From NCBI GenBank assembly GCA_017410325.1, contig JAFQRA010000031.1, forward strand, positions 1-64,000: a DNA stretch of 64,000 nucleotides, given 5' to 3'. The notes beneath the pieces were generated by a model. It had not been told where the DNA came from. It did no database searches and saw nothing but the letters and a program-made list of their open reading frames with translations. Position numbers and translations under genes: made by a program. Every line of letters starts with the position of its first letter. Position 1 is the first letter of the stretch. Positions 51,302 to 60,613 of this stretch are shown in pieces. The stretch comes from Clostridia bacterium. Its GTDB lineage: Bacteria > Bacillota > Clostridia > Oscillospirales > Acutalibacteraceae.

Positions 51302-52145
51302 TATTACAATGAAATTGAACGCAGATGACATTATTTTAAATGCCCTTAAAGAAGATATAACGAGTGAGGATATTTCCACTAACTCCGTTATGCGGCACTA
51401 TCAGCTCGGCGAGGTTGACCTGATTTGTAAAGAAGACGGTGTTATTGCGGGCCTTGATGTTTTCAAGAGAGTGTTTGAGCTGCTTGACAATAAAACAGAG
51501 CTTACCTTTTTTGTTCAGGACGGTGACGCAGTAAAGAACGGACAAAAAATAGGTGTTGTACGCGGTGATATCCGTGTGCTTCTTTCCGGCGAAAGAACAG
51601 CTTTGAATTACTTGCAACGTATGAGTGGTATCGCAACGTATACCCGTAAAATTGCCGATTTGCTTGAAGGCACAAACACGAAACTTCTGGACACAAGGAA
51701 AACAACGCCCGGTATGCGTGTGTTTGAAAAATATGCAGTTAAGGTTGGCGGCGGTTATAATCACCGCTTTAATCTCAGCGACGGAATTCTGCTTAAAGAT
51801 AACCACATCGGTGCCGCAGGCGGTGTAAAGCAGGCTGTTGCGATGGCAAAGGAATATGCACCTTTTGTACGCAAAATCGAAATTGAAGTTGAGAATCTTG
51901 AAATGCTCAAGGAAGCACTTGAAGCAGGTGCGGATATCATAATGCTGGATAATATGAGCATCGAAGATATGAAAAAAGCCGTTGAACTCTGCAAAGGCAA
52001 GGCTGAAACAGAGTGCAGCGGAAACGTAACAAAAGAAAATGTTGCAAAGCTCACCGATATTGGTGTAAACTATATATCAAGCGGAGCTCTTACACATTCT
52101 TCTCCTATTTTAGATCTCTCGCTTAAAAATTTGCACGCTGTATAA
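51294..52145 (+). CDS. nadC: Nicotinate-nucleotide pyrophosphorylase (carboxylating)
   Basis: This 283-residue enzyme turns quinolinate and phosphoribosyl pyrophosphate into nicotinate mononucleotide. Family motifs are GERTALNYLQRMSGIAT, LLDTRKTTPGMR, KVGGGYNHRFNLSDGILLKD (in part) and IEVEVENLEML. The ATG at 51294 has AAAAGGAGAA upstream in nadB. With nadA and nadB it gives the complete aspartate route to NAD. Confidence 0.96.
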   Translation: MNNITMKLNADDIILNALKEDITSEDISTNSVMRHYQLGEVDLICKEDGVIAGLDVFKRVFELLDNKTELTFFVQDGDAVKNGQKIGVVRGDIRVLLSGERTALNYLQRMSGIATYTRKIADLLEGTNTKLLDTRKTTPGMRVFEKYAVKVGGGYNHRFNLSDGILLKDNHIGAAGGVKQAVAMAKEYAPFVRKIEIEVENLEMLKEALEAGADIIMLDNMSIEDMKKAVELCKGKAETECSGNVTKENVAKLTDIGVNYISSGALTHSSPILDLSLKNLHAV

Positions 52146-52157
52146 AGGGGTGAATCA

Positions 52158-52670
52158 ATGAAAGCCGCTGACAGAAGAAAGGCAATCGTTAATTTGCTGT
52201 TGTCATCAACCGAGGCCATATCCGGCGGAAAGCTTTCCGAAGAATTTGGTGTGTCGAGACAAATTATTGTTCAGGATATAACAGTTCTGAAGGGCTTGGG
52301 CTACGAAATTCTCTCAACGCATAACGGATATATTATTCAAAAATCCCCTTTAAAAGAGCGGGTTTTTAAAGTGTACCATACAACCGAACAAACCGAAGAC
52401 GAGTTGAATACCATCGTGAATCTCGGCGGTACCGTTGTTGATGTGTTTGTCTGGCACAAGGTATACGGTAAAATGACAGCACCGTTGAATATCTTTTCAA
52501 GCCTTCATATAAAACAGTTCATTGAAGGCGTGAGAAGCGGTAAATCAAGCGAGCTTATGAATATAACAGGCGGTTATCATTACCATACCGTACGGGCAGA
52601 TTCTGAAGATGTTTTAGACAGAATTCAAAGCGCACTTGAAAAGCGAGGATATATCGCTCAAGGAAATTGA
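52158..52670 (+). CDS. niaR: NiaR-type transcriptional repressor of NAD synthesis
   Basis: This 170-residue repressor has an N-terminal helix-turn-helix (AISGGKLSEEFGVSRQIIVQ, DITVLKGLGYEIL) and a C-terminal 3H domain with the metal-binding His residues of VFKVYHTTEQ, VFVWHKVYG and GGYHYHTVRAD. NiaR proteins bind niacin and repress NAD genes. Here it is the last gene of its own target operon, so feedback is expected through the promoter site near 49050. AAAGGGGTG precedes the ATG. Confidence 0.93.
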   Translation: MKAADRRKAIVNLLLSSTEAISGGKLSEEFGVSRQIIVQDITVLKGLGYEILSTHNGYIIQKSPLKERVFKVYHTTEQTEDELNTIVNLGGTVVDVFVWHKVYGKMTAPLNIFSSLHIKQFIEGVRSGKSSELMNITGGYHYHTVRADSEDVLDRIQSALEKRGYIAQGN

Positions 52671-52750
52671 GATATGACCCGCCGTACCGCTTTTGTTTTC
52701 CGGCAAATCCTTCTCAAAGAAAAAGCAAGGAAGGCATACATAATTTCCTT

Positions 52751-52828
52751 ATGAAAGAGCTGCACGACAACAAAAAGGTAACCGAGCTTTACAAGAAAAT
52801 AAAACCGTTGCTTAAAGACAAAAGTTAA
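52751..52828 (+). pseudogene. Short lysine-rich reading frame, probable gene remnant
   Basis: A 25-residue frame (KELHDNKKVTELYKKIKPLL) continues an open frame upstream (KSKEGIHNFLM) that has no good start or ribosome binding site. It lies between niaR and its terminator. It could be the tail of a lost gene. Family unknown. Confidence 0.3.
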
Positions 52829-52833
52829 AAATC

Positions 52834-52876
52834 GGGCTGTATCACTCGTTTGAATGATACAGCCCTTGTTCTTTAT
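52834..52876. terminator. Bidirectional terminator of nad operon and second GDPD gene
   Basis: The 11-bp perfect stem GGGCTGTATCA / TGATACAGCCC is followed by TTGTTCTTTATTTT on the plus strand. On the minus strand it is followed by GATTTTTAAC. Confidence 0.85.
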
Positions 52877-53892
52877 TTTACGCTTTGTATCGCTTGGGTC
52901 GCTCTTTGCGGGTAGTCGGTCATAATGCAGTCGGCGCCGTTAAGCGTGAGGTGCTTTATGTCATCTTCATTGTTGATTGTCCAGTACTGCACGGCGATGT
53001 TGTTCTTGTGTGCGTAGTTGAGCAGCTCTCTCGTGCCCAGATTTATGAGGTTGTCAAGTGCGTTTTCGCCGTAGGGAATCTGAAGCGCAACGTACGAGGG
53101 GCTTACGTCCTGCAAATCCCAGCCCATACGCTGGTAAAAATAGAACTGAATTGCTTCAATTGCGTCTGCCGTGCGGCTGATTTCAGGGTAATTTTTCACC
53201 ATATATCCCGAAACGTCGGGCGCAAAGGTTGACCAGATTACTCTGTCCTGCAGGCCCCTTTCGGTGATGATTTCGTACAGCCTGTCAACGGCTCTTTTGC
53301 CGTTTGAAAGTATGCTCTTGATTTCAATGCAGTACATATATTTCTTTTCGCCGCTGTTGGCCTCTGCGTAGTCGATAACCTCGTCGCAGGTTGTTACACG
53401 CAGGTTGTCGGGAATTTCCTCGCCGCGAAGACCTCTGTAGGGGTAGCTGCCGTCACCCTTGAAGTTTTCGCCCATATTCAGTGCTTTTGCTTCTTCAAGC
53501 GTGATTGAGGAAACGTAGTTGTTCTTCTTGCCGAAAACCTCAACGGCGTTTGTAATATTGTCGTATGTCAGGTCGTGCATAAGTACAAGCTCGCCGTCTT
53601 TTGTAATCTGAACGTCAAATTCAAGCATATCCACGCCGAGCGAATCGGCATTTTCTATTATGTTTTCAAACGCCATCATCGTGTTCTGCGGCGCAAGACC
53701 TGCACCCGAGCGGTGTGCGGCAACAACGGGGTCAAGATATTCGGTTATGTAAGGGTTGGTGGCTTCGGCGTTGATTTCTACCTTTGTGTCGGGGCTGCCC
53801 TCGTTGCCCATTGTGGCAATTATCGGAATGAGCATAATTACGGCGGCAAAGCCGTGAAAAATGTTTTTAAACGTCAGAAATATTGCAGACAT
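52873..53892 (-). CDS. Glycerophosphodiester phosphodiesterase, second copy
   Basis: This 339-residue enzyme has an N-terminal membrane or signal helix (NIFHGFAAVIMLIPIIATMG) and an outer GDPD domain. The motifs are AAHRSGAGLAPQNTMMAFE (catalytic His-Arg; usual RG is RS here), EFDVQITKDG, LMHDLTYDNIT and the C-terminal YWTINNEDD with GADCIMTDYP. The ATG at 53892 follows ACGGAG; longer upstream starts lack a site. It is only distantly related to the GDPD at 31.2 kb, so the two probably have different substrates. Confidence 0.9.
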   Translation of the reverse strand: MSAIFLTFKNIFHGFAAVIMLIPIIATMGNEGSPDTKVEINAEATNPYITEYLDPVVAAHRSGAGLAPQNTMMAFENIIENADSLGVDMLEFDVQITKDGELVLMHDLTYDNITNAVEVFGKKNNYVSSITLEEAKALNMGENFKGDGSYPYRGLRGEEIPDNLRVTTCDEVIDYAEANSGEKKYMYCIEIKSILSNGKRAVDRLYEIITERGLQDRVIWSTFAPDVSGYMVKNYPEISRTADAIEAIQFYFYQRMGWDLQDVSPSYVALQIPYGENALDNLINLGTRELLNYAHKNNIAVQYWTINNEDDIKHLTLNGADCIMTDYPQRATQAIQSVK

Positions 53893-53961
53893 ATTATTAC
53901 TCCGTTTCGCTTTCTTTTTTGATATTATATAACATTTTCTTTTAGTATTCAAGTGTGCTTA

Positions 53962-53990
53962 TTGTAACGCGGTGTAATTTGTGATAAACT
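53962..53990 (+). promoter_or_regulatory. Possible promoter of GH28-like gene
   Basis: TTGTAA and TAAACT are separated by 17 bp, 31 bp before the start codon at 54022. Confidence 0.4.
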
Positions 53991-54021
53991 GTTTTTATAT
54001 TGTAAACGGAGGGTTAAGGAT

Positions 54022-55551
54022 ATGTTTATTGTCAACGTAATGTCTTCACCGTACAATGCAAAGGGTGACTCGGTTACCAACGACCGTGCGGCTATTCAGC
54101 AGGCAATTGATGATGCCTTTGCCGCAGGCGGCGGAACGGTTGTGCTCGACGGGGGCAGAACGTTTCTGAGCGGTAACATAATACTCAGAAGCAACGTGGA
54201 GTTGCATTTCGGCGACGGCGCAACGCTTTTTCAAAGCTCCGACCCCGACGGTTTTGTAAAGCCCGTCGACGGCGGCTATCGGCCGTACAGACCGCAATGC
54301 GGCCACAATATCTGCGCCGAAATCAAGTGGAGCCACCTCTGGTACTATAACTATCCCTTCGTTTTTGCCGAGAAGGGTGCACACGATTTCAAAATTACGG
54401 GTAAGGGCACAATCCGCATGATGCCCGTTGATGACCCCGAAAAGCTTTTCAAGCTCTGCCCGATAGGCTTCTACCGTGTCAGCGATTTTGAAATATCCGA
54501 TATTACGATTACGGATTACCACTCTTACGCTATGATGCCGTTTACAAGCAGAAACGGACTCATTAAAAATGTAACCATAGAAAATTCAAGCCACGGCAAC
54601 GGCGACGGAATCTGCCTTATGAACAGCCGTGATATCCGCATTACGGGCTGCCGTATGTCAACGGGTGACGACTCGGTTTATATCTTTTCTTCCTACAAAG
54701 ACCCGAGGAAAAGCGAGTGGTGGTCGTCCGATGAGCCTGAGCCGAGCGTGAATATCGAAATTGACCACAACGACCTCAAATCCGACCATTGTAAGGCCTT
54801 CGGTATGATACTGTGGGGAATAGACTGCCCCGACCAGTCAAAGGTCGAGGTCAGAAACGTTTACGTGCACGACAATCATTTCCAGACTATGGGCAATTGG
54901 AATTACAATCCCTACACAACCAGGCCCGGCTGTCCGCCCGTAACCACAGTGCGCTTTGAAAACAACGTTGTTGACGGAATTGAGCCGAATTTCTTTGAAA
55001 CTCAGGTCAGCGATATGAACTATTACCACTCAAGCCGTGAATTCCACAACGGCGATTTTGAATCGGGCGGTCTCGTTTTCTGGGCTTACCGTAAGAATGA
55101 GGACGAAAACAGCGTATCCTTAAGCTGTGACGGAGAGGGCAATCACTTCGGCTGTATTTCCTCGCTTGAAAAGGGTGACGCTTCGCTTTATCAGGGGCTT
55201 TACATAAGTGCACACGCACCCTGCTGTTTTTGGGCGAAGGTGCAGACAAGCGGCGATGGCTGCCGTATGTTTGTGCGCGACCTTGAAACGCAGGCTCTTG
55301 TTGCTTCAAAGGATTTGAGCAATACCGAGTGGGAGGACGTGTGGTTTGAATTTTCCGTACCCGAATCGGGCAACTATCATGTCGGTATTGAAAGAGGCGA
55401 GGCGGAAAAAGGCTGGGCGAAGATTGACAACGCCGTTTTGCTCGGCAACAATGATGCCGCCTTCGGCTATGCCCGTGTTGCAACCGACCCCCAACGCAGC
55501 TGGAAGCCGCTTTATTTCTACGACCCCGATTTGTGGAAGGACGAAAAGTAA
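54022..55551 (+). CDS. GH28-like (polygalacturonase-fold) glycosidase
   Basis: This 509-residue protein has an N-terminal right-handed beta-helix of the GH28/pectate-lyase type (residues 1-340): start motif KGDSVTNDRAAIQQAIDDAF, then NGDGICLMNS and STGDDSVYIFS, which match the Asp motifs of GH28. The usual GHG motif is replaced by HCKAFGM. A C-terminal jelly-roll-like domain (about 350-480) may bind carbohydrate. No signal peptide, so it should act in the cytoplasm on imported oligosaccharides, or be a lyase/epimerase-like relative. GGAGGGTTAAGG precedes the ATG. Confidence 0.8.
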   Translation: MFIVNVMSSPYNAKGDSVTNDRAAIQQAIDDAFAAGGGTVVLDGGRTFLSGNIILRSNVELHFGDGATLFQSSDPDGFVKPVDGGYRPYRPQCGHNICAEIKWSHLWYYNYPFVFAEKGAHDFKITGKGTIRMMPVDDPEKLFKLCPIGFYRVSDFEISDITITDYHSYAMMPFTSRNGLIKNVTIENSSHGNGDGICLMNSRDIRITGCRMSTGDDSVYIFSSYKDPRKSEWWSSDEPEPSVNIEIDHNDLKSDHCKAFGMILWGIDCPDQSKVEVRNVYVHDNHFQTMGNWNYNPYTTRPGCPPVTTVRFENNVVDGIEPNFFETQVSDMNYYHSSREFHNGDFESGGLVFWAYRKNEDENSVSLSCDGEGNHFGCISSLEKGDASLYQGLYISAHAPCCFWAKVQTSGDGCRMFVRDLETQALVASKDLSNTEWEDVWFEFSVPESGNYHVGIERGEAEKGWAKIDNAVLLGNNDAAFGYARVATDPQRSWKPLYFYDPDLWKDEK

Positions 55552-55580
55552 TTTATATTTATAACTAGTATTAAGAAAAT

Positions 55581-55609
55581 TTGACATAAAGAAAAATATG
55601 GTGTACTCT
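55581..55609 (+). promoter_or_regulatory. Predicted promoter of ceramidase-like gene
   Basis: TTGACA and TACTCT are separated by 17 bp, 54 bp before the start. Confidence 0.5.
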
Positions 55610-55662
55610 ATAAGTTAACGATGAATTATAAACATTTTTCAGTATTTAAGGAGGATATAAAA

Positions 55663-57096
55663 ATGGATTTAGGCGATCTTGCAACCAAAGCCCTAAGGGC
55701 AATTGCGATTAAAAAGGGCAAGTCCCTTGCTAAAAAGATGGATGCACCCGTAATCGAAAAGGCACAGCCGATTGTTATGAAAAACAAAACGGACGGCCTT
55801 TTCAACGCAGGCTTTGCCTGCACCGAGGTTATGCCCAAGGACGTAACCGCAAAGAAGTATTACATAGCAGGCTATAAAATGGACCACCCCGTAACAGGCG
55901 TAAACGACCCGCTTACCGTGCGTGCAATGTGGCTTGACTGTAAGGACGGCGGCGGTATCGTGCTCGTCAGTGCAGACGTTATCGGTCTTACCGGATTTGA
56001 AGTAAACCGTGTGCGTGAGTCCCTCAGCGATTTCACAAAGAAGACGGACTGCAAGCTCATCAACATTTCCTGCACCCACTCCCACGCAAGCATTGATACC
56101 GTAGGCTATTGGGGCAGGCTTATGCCTCCGCAGAGCGGTGTCGACAAGGAATACCTTGAGCAGCTGCTTGCCGCAATCAAAAAGGTTTGTATCGAAGCCT
56201 ACGAAAACCGCAAGGAGGGCAAGATGTACGTCGGCAGTGTCCGCGTGCCCGATGCGGTTGACACGGGCAGAGCCTCCGTTGACGACAGGCTGACCCGCTT
56301 CCGCTTTGTTCCCGAGGACGGCGACGCTGAAACCTGGTTCCTCAACTTCGGTGCTCACCCCAACACAATGGGCGGCGACTGCACCAAGGTCAGTGCCGAC
56401 TACCCCTACTATATGCGTGAGGCCATCAACAGAGAAAAGGCAGTAAACGTTCTTTTCAGTGTCGGCCCGATTGCTTCAATCAACATCAACGGCGAACTTG
56501 CAGAGGACAGGGTTGAAAGAACAAGACTCGGCGGCGAGATGCTTGCAAAGGCGGCTCTCGGCATTGATAACGATGAGCTTATGCCTGCCGAAATTACGGT
56601 TGTTCACCAGCCGTACTATGCCCCCATTGAAAACTACGTTCTCGGCTTTATGTTTATTCTCGGTCTTTGCTCCGCAAGAGCATATCCCAACAAGGACAGC
56701 TCACTCGGTCTGGCTCTCCTTACCGAAATGAACTACATAAAAATCGGCACGCAGAAAATTCTCACCCTCGGCGGCGAAACCTTTGCCGAAAACGTTGACG
56801 GTAAGTATTTTGATGCCGCAAATTCGGGCACGGGCATAGGCCCCGAGGTCAATGCAAAGCCCCTGCGTGAAATTGCAAACGACGATAAGCTCATTATCTT
56901 CGGCGTTACAAACGATATGACAGGCTATATGGTGCCCGCAAACAACGCCGTGCTTCACCCGACACAGGCTTATCTTTCCAGCTACAGAGACAATCTCGAC
57001 CGCAACCACTACCACGAAACAAACGGCCTGAGCGTTGAGATTACGCACCTTGTAGCAAAGGAATTTGAAGATATAATCAAGAGAACAGAAGGCTGA
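55663..57096 (+). CDS. Neutral-ceramidase-like hydrolase
   Basis: This 477-residue protein resembles the N-terminal domain of neutral/alkaline ceramidases. Motifs are AGYKMDHPVTGVNDPLTVRA, VSADVIGLTGFEVNRVRESL, NISCTHSHASIDTVGYWG (Zn His region) and NFGAHPNTMGGDCTKVSADY. No signal peptide is evident; the N-terminus is a basic helix (ATKALRAIAIKKGKSLAKK), so it may be cytoplasmic. The substrate need not be ceramide: such bacterial relatives can hydrolyse other amides or esters. AAGGAGG precedes the ATG. It is followed after 25 bp by the large phosphoesterase gene, so the two are probably co-transcribed. Confidence 0.8.
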   Translation: MDLGDLATKALRAIAIKKGKSLAKKMDAPVIEKAQPIVMKNKTDGLFNAGFACTEVMPKDVTAKKYYIAGYKMDHPVTGVNDPLTVRAMWLDCKDGGGIVLVSADVIGLTGFEVNRVRESLSDFTKKTDCKLINISCTHSHASIDTVGYWGRLMPPQSGVDKEYLEQLLAAIKKVCIEAYENRKEGKMYVGSVRVPDAVDTGRASVDDRLTRFRFVPEDGDAETWFLNFGAHPNTMGGDCTKVSADYPYYMREAINREKAVNVLFSVGPIASININGELAEDRVERTRLGGEMLAKAALGIDNDELMPAEITVVHQPYYAPIENYVLGFMFILGLCSARAYPNKDSSLGLALLTEMNYIKIGTQKILTLGGETFAENVDGKYFDAANSGTGIGPEVNAKPLREIANDDKLIIFGVTNDMTGYMVPANNAVLHPTQAYLSSYRDNLDRNHYHETNGLSVEITHLVAKEFEDIIKRTEG

Positions 57097-57121
57097 AAAT
57101 AAAGAGAAAAGGGGAAAACCA

Positions 57122-60100
57122 ATGAAGAAAAGGTTAATTAAAATTATTTCCGTTGTGCTTACCGTTGCGCTTCTTGCGGCGGCTGTACCCTCAACGGTAT
57201 TTGCACAGAACACGGACAGCGGTGTGCTGGACATCGGCGTTATGACCGACCTGCATTATTATTCGCCCAAAAACGTTGACGATATGACCGTTTTCGGCGA
57301 GGTCAGCGAAAAGACGATATCCGCAAGCCACCTTTCACACAACATTCTGCTCACCGCGCTTGACTTTTATAAGGTCAAGGCAGAAAACGGCGAGCTTGAC
57401 TACCTGTTTATTCCCGGTGACCTGACAAAGGACGGCGACCTTGTAAGCCATACGGAGCTTGCAGGCATCCTTGAAAACTGGGAAGAGGAAACGGGCATTC
57501 CCGTTCTCGTCACCAACGGCAACCACGATATCAACAACTCCAATGCCAAGGTGTTCAAAAACGGTGCTATGACCAAGGACGGTGCTCAGATTACGACACC
57601 CGAGCAGTTCCGTGAGCTTTACAAAAACCTCGGCTTCGACCTTGCTGTTGAAGAATTCACACCTCCCTCGGGCGAAAAGGCAGGTATGCTTTCCTACGTT
57701 GCACAGCTTGAAAACGGCTACCGTCTGGTGGTAATTGACGGCGGTATCTATTCGGCGGATGCAACACTAGACGGTGTTGACGAGCACGAAACGGCAGGCC
57801 GATTTTCCGATGCTACGCTCGAATGGGCACTTGAAATGGTTGAAGAATCCGTTGCAAGCGGCTACAGCGTAATCGGTATGACCCACTGGAATCTCGTTTC
57901 CCACCTCGGCTATAAGGAGCACTCAACCTTTACGGCCTTCCTTATCGAGGACAGCCAGTACGTTGCAGAGCTTCTTGCCGATGCAGGTATGAAGTATGCC
58001 TTCACGGGCCATATGCATATCCACGATATTTCACAGCTCGTTTCCGACAGCGGAAATATTATCTACGATATTGCAACCTCTTCCCTCATCAACTTCCCCA
58101 ACCTTATCAGAACCGTTGAATTTGACAACACGGCTGACGGCGTTGTCAAGGCGGATATAAAGAGCCACAATTTTGACGAGCTCAAGCCCCTTGAGTGGAA
58201 CGGCAAGACCTTTGAGCAGCCGTTCTCGGATTATGCTTTCGGTATCAACTTTGTCGGCGACAGCGCAAAGAATATGGTAATGGAGCTTGCAGGCTACTAT
58301 GTGGACAGCTTTGTTCCGCAGATTGAGGCCGCGGGCGGTCTTTACAACTTCCTCAACGATATGCTCGGCCTTGAAGCCCTGATTGACGGCCTGTTTGATG
58401 ACCTTCTGGGCGGCGGTATCGGCTTTGCAGGCATCACAATTCTCGGCACAAAGAACGCAATGGGCCTTATCAAGGACCTGTGCGCACAGATTGACGAGGC
58501 TTACGTCAAACACCCCGAAGAGCTTATGGGCATGGTTTCCGACCTGCTTGACGGTCTTATCAACATTCAGGTAAGCGATATTCCCTGCACGAAATTCCTT
58601 GATTCATACGGCTTCGGCGATGCCTCCAAGGGCGGCACCTTCGGCGATATGATTTCAAGCGTGCTTGTCTATATGTATCTTCCCGGTGCGGATATGTCCG
58701 ATGATGCATTCGTTATGGACGTTATGGAAAAGCTCGACACAGGTGAGATTTCCAAAAAGGTATTTGATGCACTTCTTGAGCACCTTGTCAACGGCTTCCT
58801 GCTTGACGGGCTTCTCAGCACGCTTGACCTCAACCTTGCTTCCGCCTTCCCCTTCGGTACGTTGGGTCACGTTCTTGTCACCGCAATTGACACTGTTCTC
58901 ACAGTCGTTCTCTGGGGCGACAAGTCCTTCACGAATATTGCAAATACCGTTATCGGTCTTCTCGGCACATTCGGTGTGCTTGAGGGCCACGATGTAAACA
59001 GCCTTCTTGACCACTACATAGAAGAGTATCTCACCGACAGTCAGTTTGAAACCATTGACGGTGAGCTCAAGAATTTTGTAAACGACCTTTGCATTGACGA
59101 TAATTCCGAGGACAGTAATATTCTCCTCACTGCAAGTCTCAGCGGTAGCTACGACGTTGAGAAGACGGCGGACAATCTCCGTCTGCCCTCAAATGTTGCC
59201 GTTTCCTTCGGCGACGATACCGCTTCAACGCGCAACATCAGCTGGATTACAAAGAAGAGCGTAACGGGCTCGGACGTTCAGATTTCTCTTGATGCGGCTG
59301 CTCTTACCGATGAGCTTCCCGAGGGTGTTAAGGTTACAACAACAAGCGAAACCGTACAGCGTATGAACTACGGTATCGATATCGGTATCGCAGGTATTCT
59401 CAAGTATTTCTTCGATGTCAACCGTCATACCGCAAAGATTGAAGGACTTGAGCCCGATACAACCTACTACTACCGCATAGGCGATGCCGCAAAGGGCTAC
59501 TGGAGCCCCGTCGGCACAATCACCACCGCCGACAATTCCGATTCCTTCACCTTCTTCCATATGAGTGACTCACAGTCGGGTATGGAGCGCCAGTACAAGG
59601 TATGGGCAAATGTTGTCGATACCGCCTTCACAATGTATCCCGAGAGTGCGTTTATTCTTCATACGGGCGACCACGTTGACCACGGCGACAACTTCCACCA
59701 CTGGAAGTGGCTGTTCAATACTGCCGCACCCAACCTTATGAATACTGCCTATATGCCTACGGCAGGTAACCACGAGGAGCACGGTACATTTGCAATTCAG
59801 ACCAACTTCCTCCTTCCCTCACACCCCGAGCAGGATGAGGAAACAGGCACATACTATTCCTTCGAGTACAACAATGCCCTCTTTATGGTGCTCAACGCAA
59901 ACAGCCTCAACGAGGATGACGGCCTGAGCGATGACCAGATTGAGTGGCTGAAGGCTACCGCCTCAGCAAGCGATGCGGATTGGAAGTTCGTTGCGCTTCA
60001 TAAGGCAACCTACTCCAACGGCTCGCACTACGATGACAGCGATGTAATCGAAATCAGAGCACAGCTTTCAACACTTATGCCAGAGCTCGGTGTCGATATG

Positions 60101-60520
60101 GTATTCCAGGGCCACGACCACGTATATCTCAGAACGGATGCCATGAACAACAACGAGGTTGTCGAGGTTTACGAAATGAGCGTTGACAATAACGGCAAGA
60201 CCTACACCGCAAAGGTTAACCCCGACGGTACGGTTTACGTAATTGATGCCTGCTCCGGTGTCAAGTACTACCAGACCAAGGATGCGGCAGATACAGACGA
60301 GCTCTTCCCCAGAGCTCAGGCTATTGTTGATGCAACCTATCCCGTATTTGCGGCTATCCGCATTGAGGGCAACTCACTCTACTTCGATTCCTACGGCGTA
60401 ACGGACGAGGGCACTGAGTGCATCGATTCCTTCGCTATCGTAAAGGATGCTTCAATTCAAACACCCAAGTACGAGCAGGGCGGAAAGTGCCCGATAAATA
60501 AACTCTTTGCAGCGGCATAA
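57122..60520 (+). CDS. Secreted double metallophosphoesterase with purple-acid-phosphatase domain
   Basis: This 1132-residue exported protein has a signal peptide (LIKIISVVLTVALLAAAVPS, cleaved after VFA). The first phosphoesterase domain (about 30-350) has GVMTDLHYY, IPGDLTKDGD, TNGNHDI, GMTHWN and TGHMHIHD. An alpha-helical middle of about 300 residues follows. Then comes a fibronectin-like domain (about 730-800, LEPDTTYYYRIGD) and a C-terminal purple acid phosphatase (HMSDSQSG, LHTGDHVDHG, TAGNHEEHG, ALHKATYSNG, FQGHDHVYLR). Two complete metal centres in one chain is unusual. It probably releases phosphate from extracellular phosphodiesters and monoesters in sequence. GAAAAGGGG precedes the ATG. 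Confidence 0.9.
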   Translation: MKKRLIKIISVVLTVALLAAAVPSTVFAQNTDSGVLDIGVMTDLHYYSPKNVDDMTVFGEVSEKTISASHLSHNILLTALDFYKVKAENGELDYLFIPGDLTKDGDLVSHTELAGILENWEEETGIPVLVTNGNHDINNSNAKVFKNGAMTKDGAQITTPEQFRELYKNLGFDLAVEEFTPPSGEKAGMLSYVAQLENGYRLVVIDGGIYSADATLDGVDEHETAGRFSDATLEWALEMVEESVASGYSVIGMTHWNLVSHLGYKEHSTFTAFLIEDSQYVAELLADAGMKYAFTGHMHIHDISQLVSDSGNIIYDIATSSLINFPNLIRTVEFDNTADGVVKADIKSHNFDELKPLEWNGKTFEQPFSDYAFGINFVGDSAKNMVMELAGYYVDSFVPQIEAAGGLYNFLNDMLGLEALIDGLFDDLLGGGIGFAGITILGTKNAMGLIKDLCAQIDEAYVKHPEELMGMVSDLLDGLINIQVSDIPCTKFLDSYGFGDASKGGTFGDMISSVLVYMYLPGADMSDDAFVMDVMEKLDTGEISKKVFDALLEHLVNGFLLDGLLSTLDLNLASAFPFGTLGHVLVTAIDTVLTVVLWGDKSFTNIANTVIGLLGTFGVLEGHDVNSLLDHYIEEYLTDSQFETIDGELKNFVNDLCIDDNSEDSNILLTASLSGSYDVEKTADNLRLPSNVAVSFGDDTASTRNISWITKKSVTGSDVQISLDAAALTDELPEGVKVTTTSETVQRMNYGIDIGIAGILKYFFDVNRHTAKIEGLEPDTTYYYRIGDAAKGYWSPVGTITTADNSDSFTFFHMSDSQSGMERQYKVWANVVDTAFTMYPESAFILHTGDHVDHGDNFHHWKWLFNTAAPNLMNTAYMPTAGNHEEHGTFAIQTNFLLPSHPEQDEETGTYYSFEYNNALFMVLNANSLNEDDGLSDDQIEWLKATASASDADWKFVALHKATYSNGSHYDDSDVIEIRAQLSTLMPELGVDMVFQGHDHVYLRTDAMNNNEVVEVYEMSVDNNGKTYTAKVNPDGTVYVIDACSGVKYYQTKDAADTDELFPRAQAIVDATYPVFAAIRIEGNSLYFDSYGVTDEGTECIDSFAIVKDASIQTPKYEQGGKCPINKLFAAA

Positions 60521-60533
60521 ATATCAGCAATGT

Positions 60534-60573
60534 GCAGCCGGCATATGATTTTTCAAAATCATATGCCGGCTGC
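60534..60573. terminator. Perfect 19-bp palindrome after phosphoesterase gene
   Basis: GCAGCCGGCATATGATTTT is followed by TC and its exact reverse complement, then AAAATTTTG. It is probably a terminator, though the T-tract is short. It could also be a protein-binding site. Confidence 0.6.
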
Positions 60574-60613
60574 AAAATTTTGTGATATAGTTTTTAATAA
60601 GGAGGTTTTAAAA

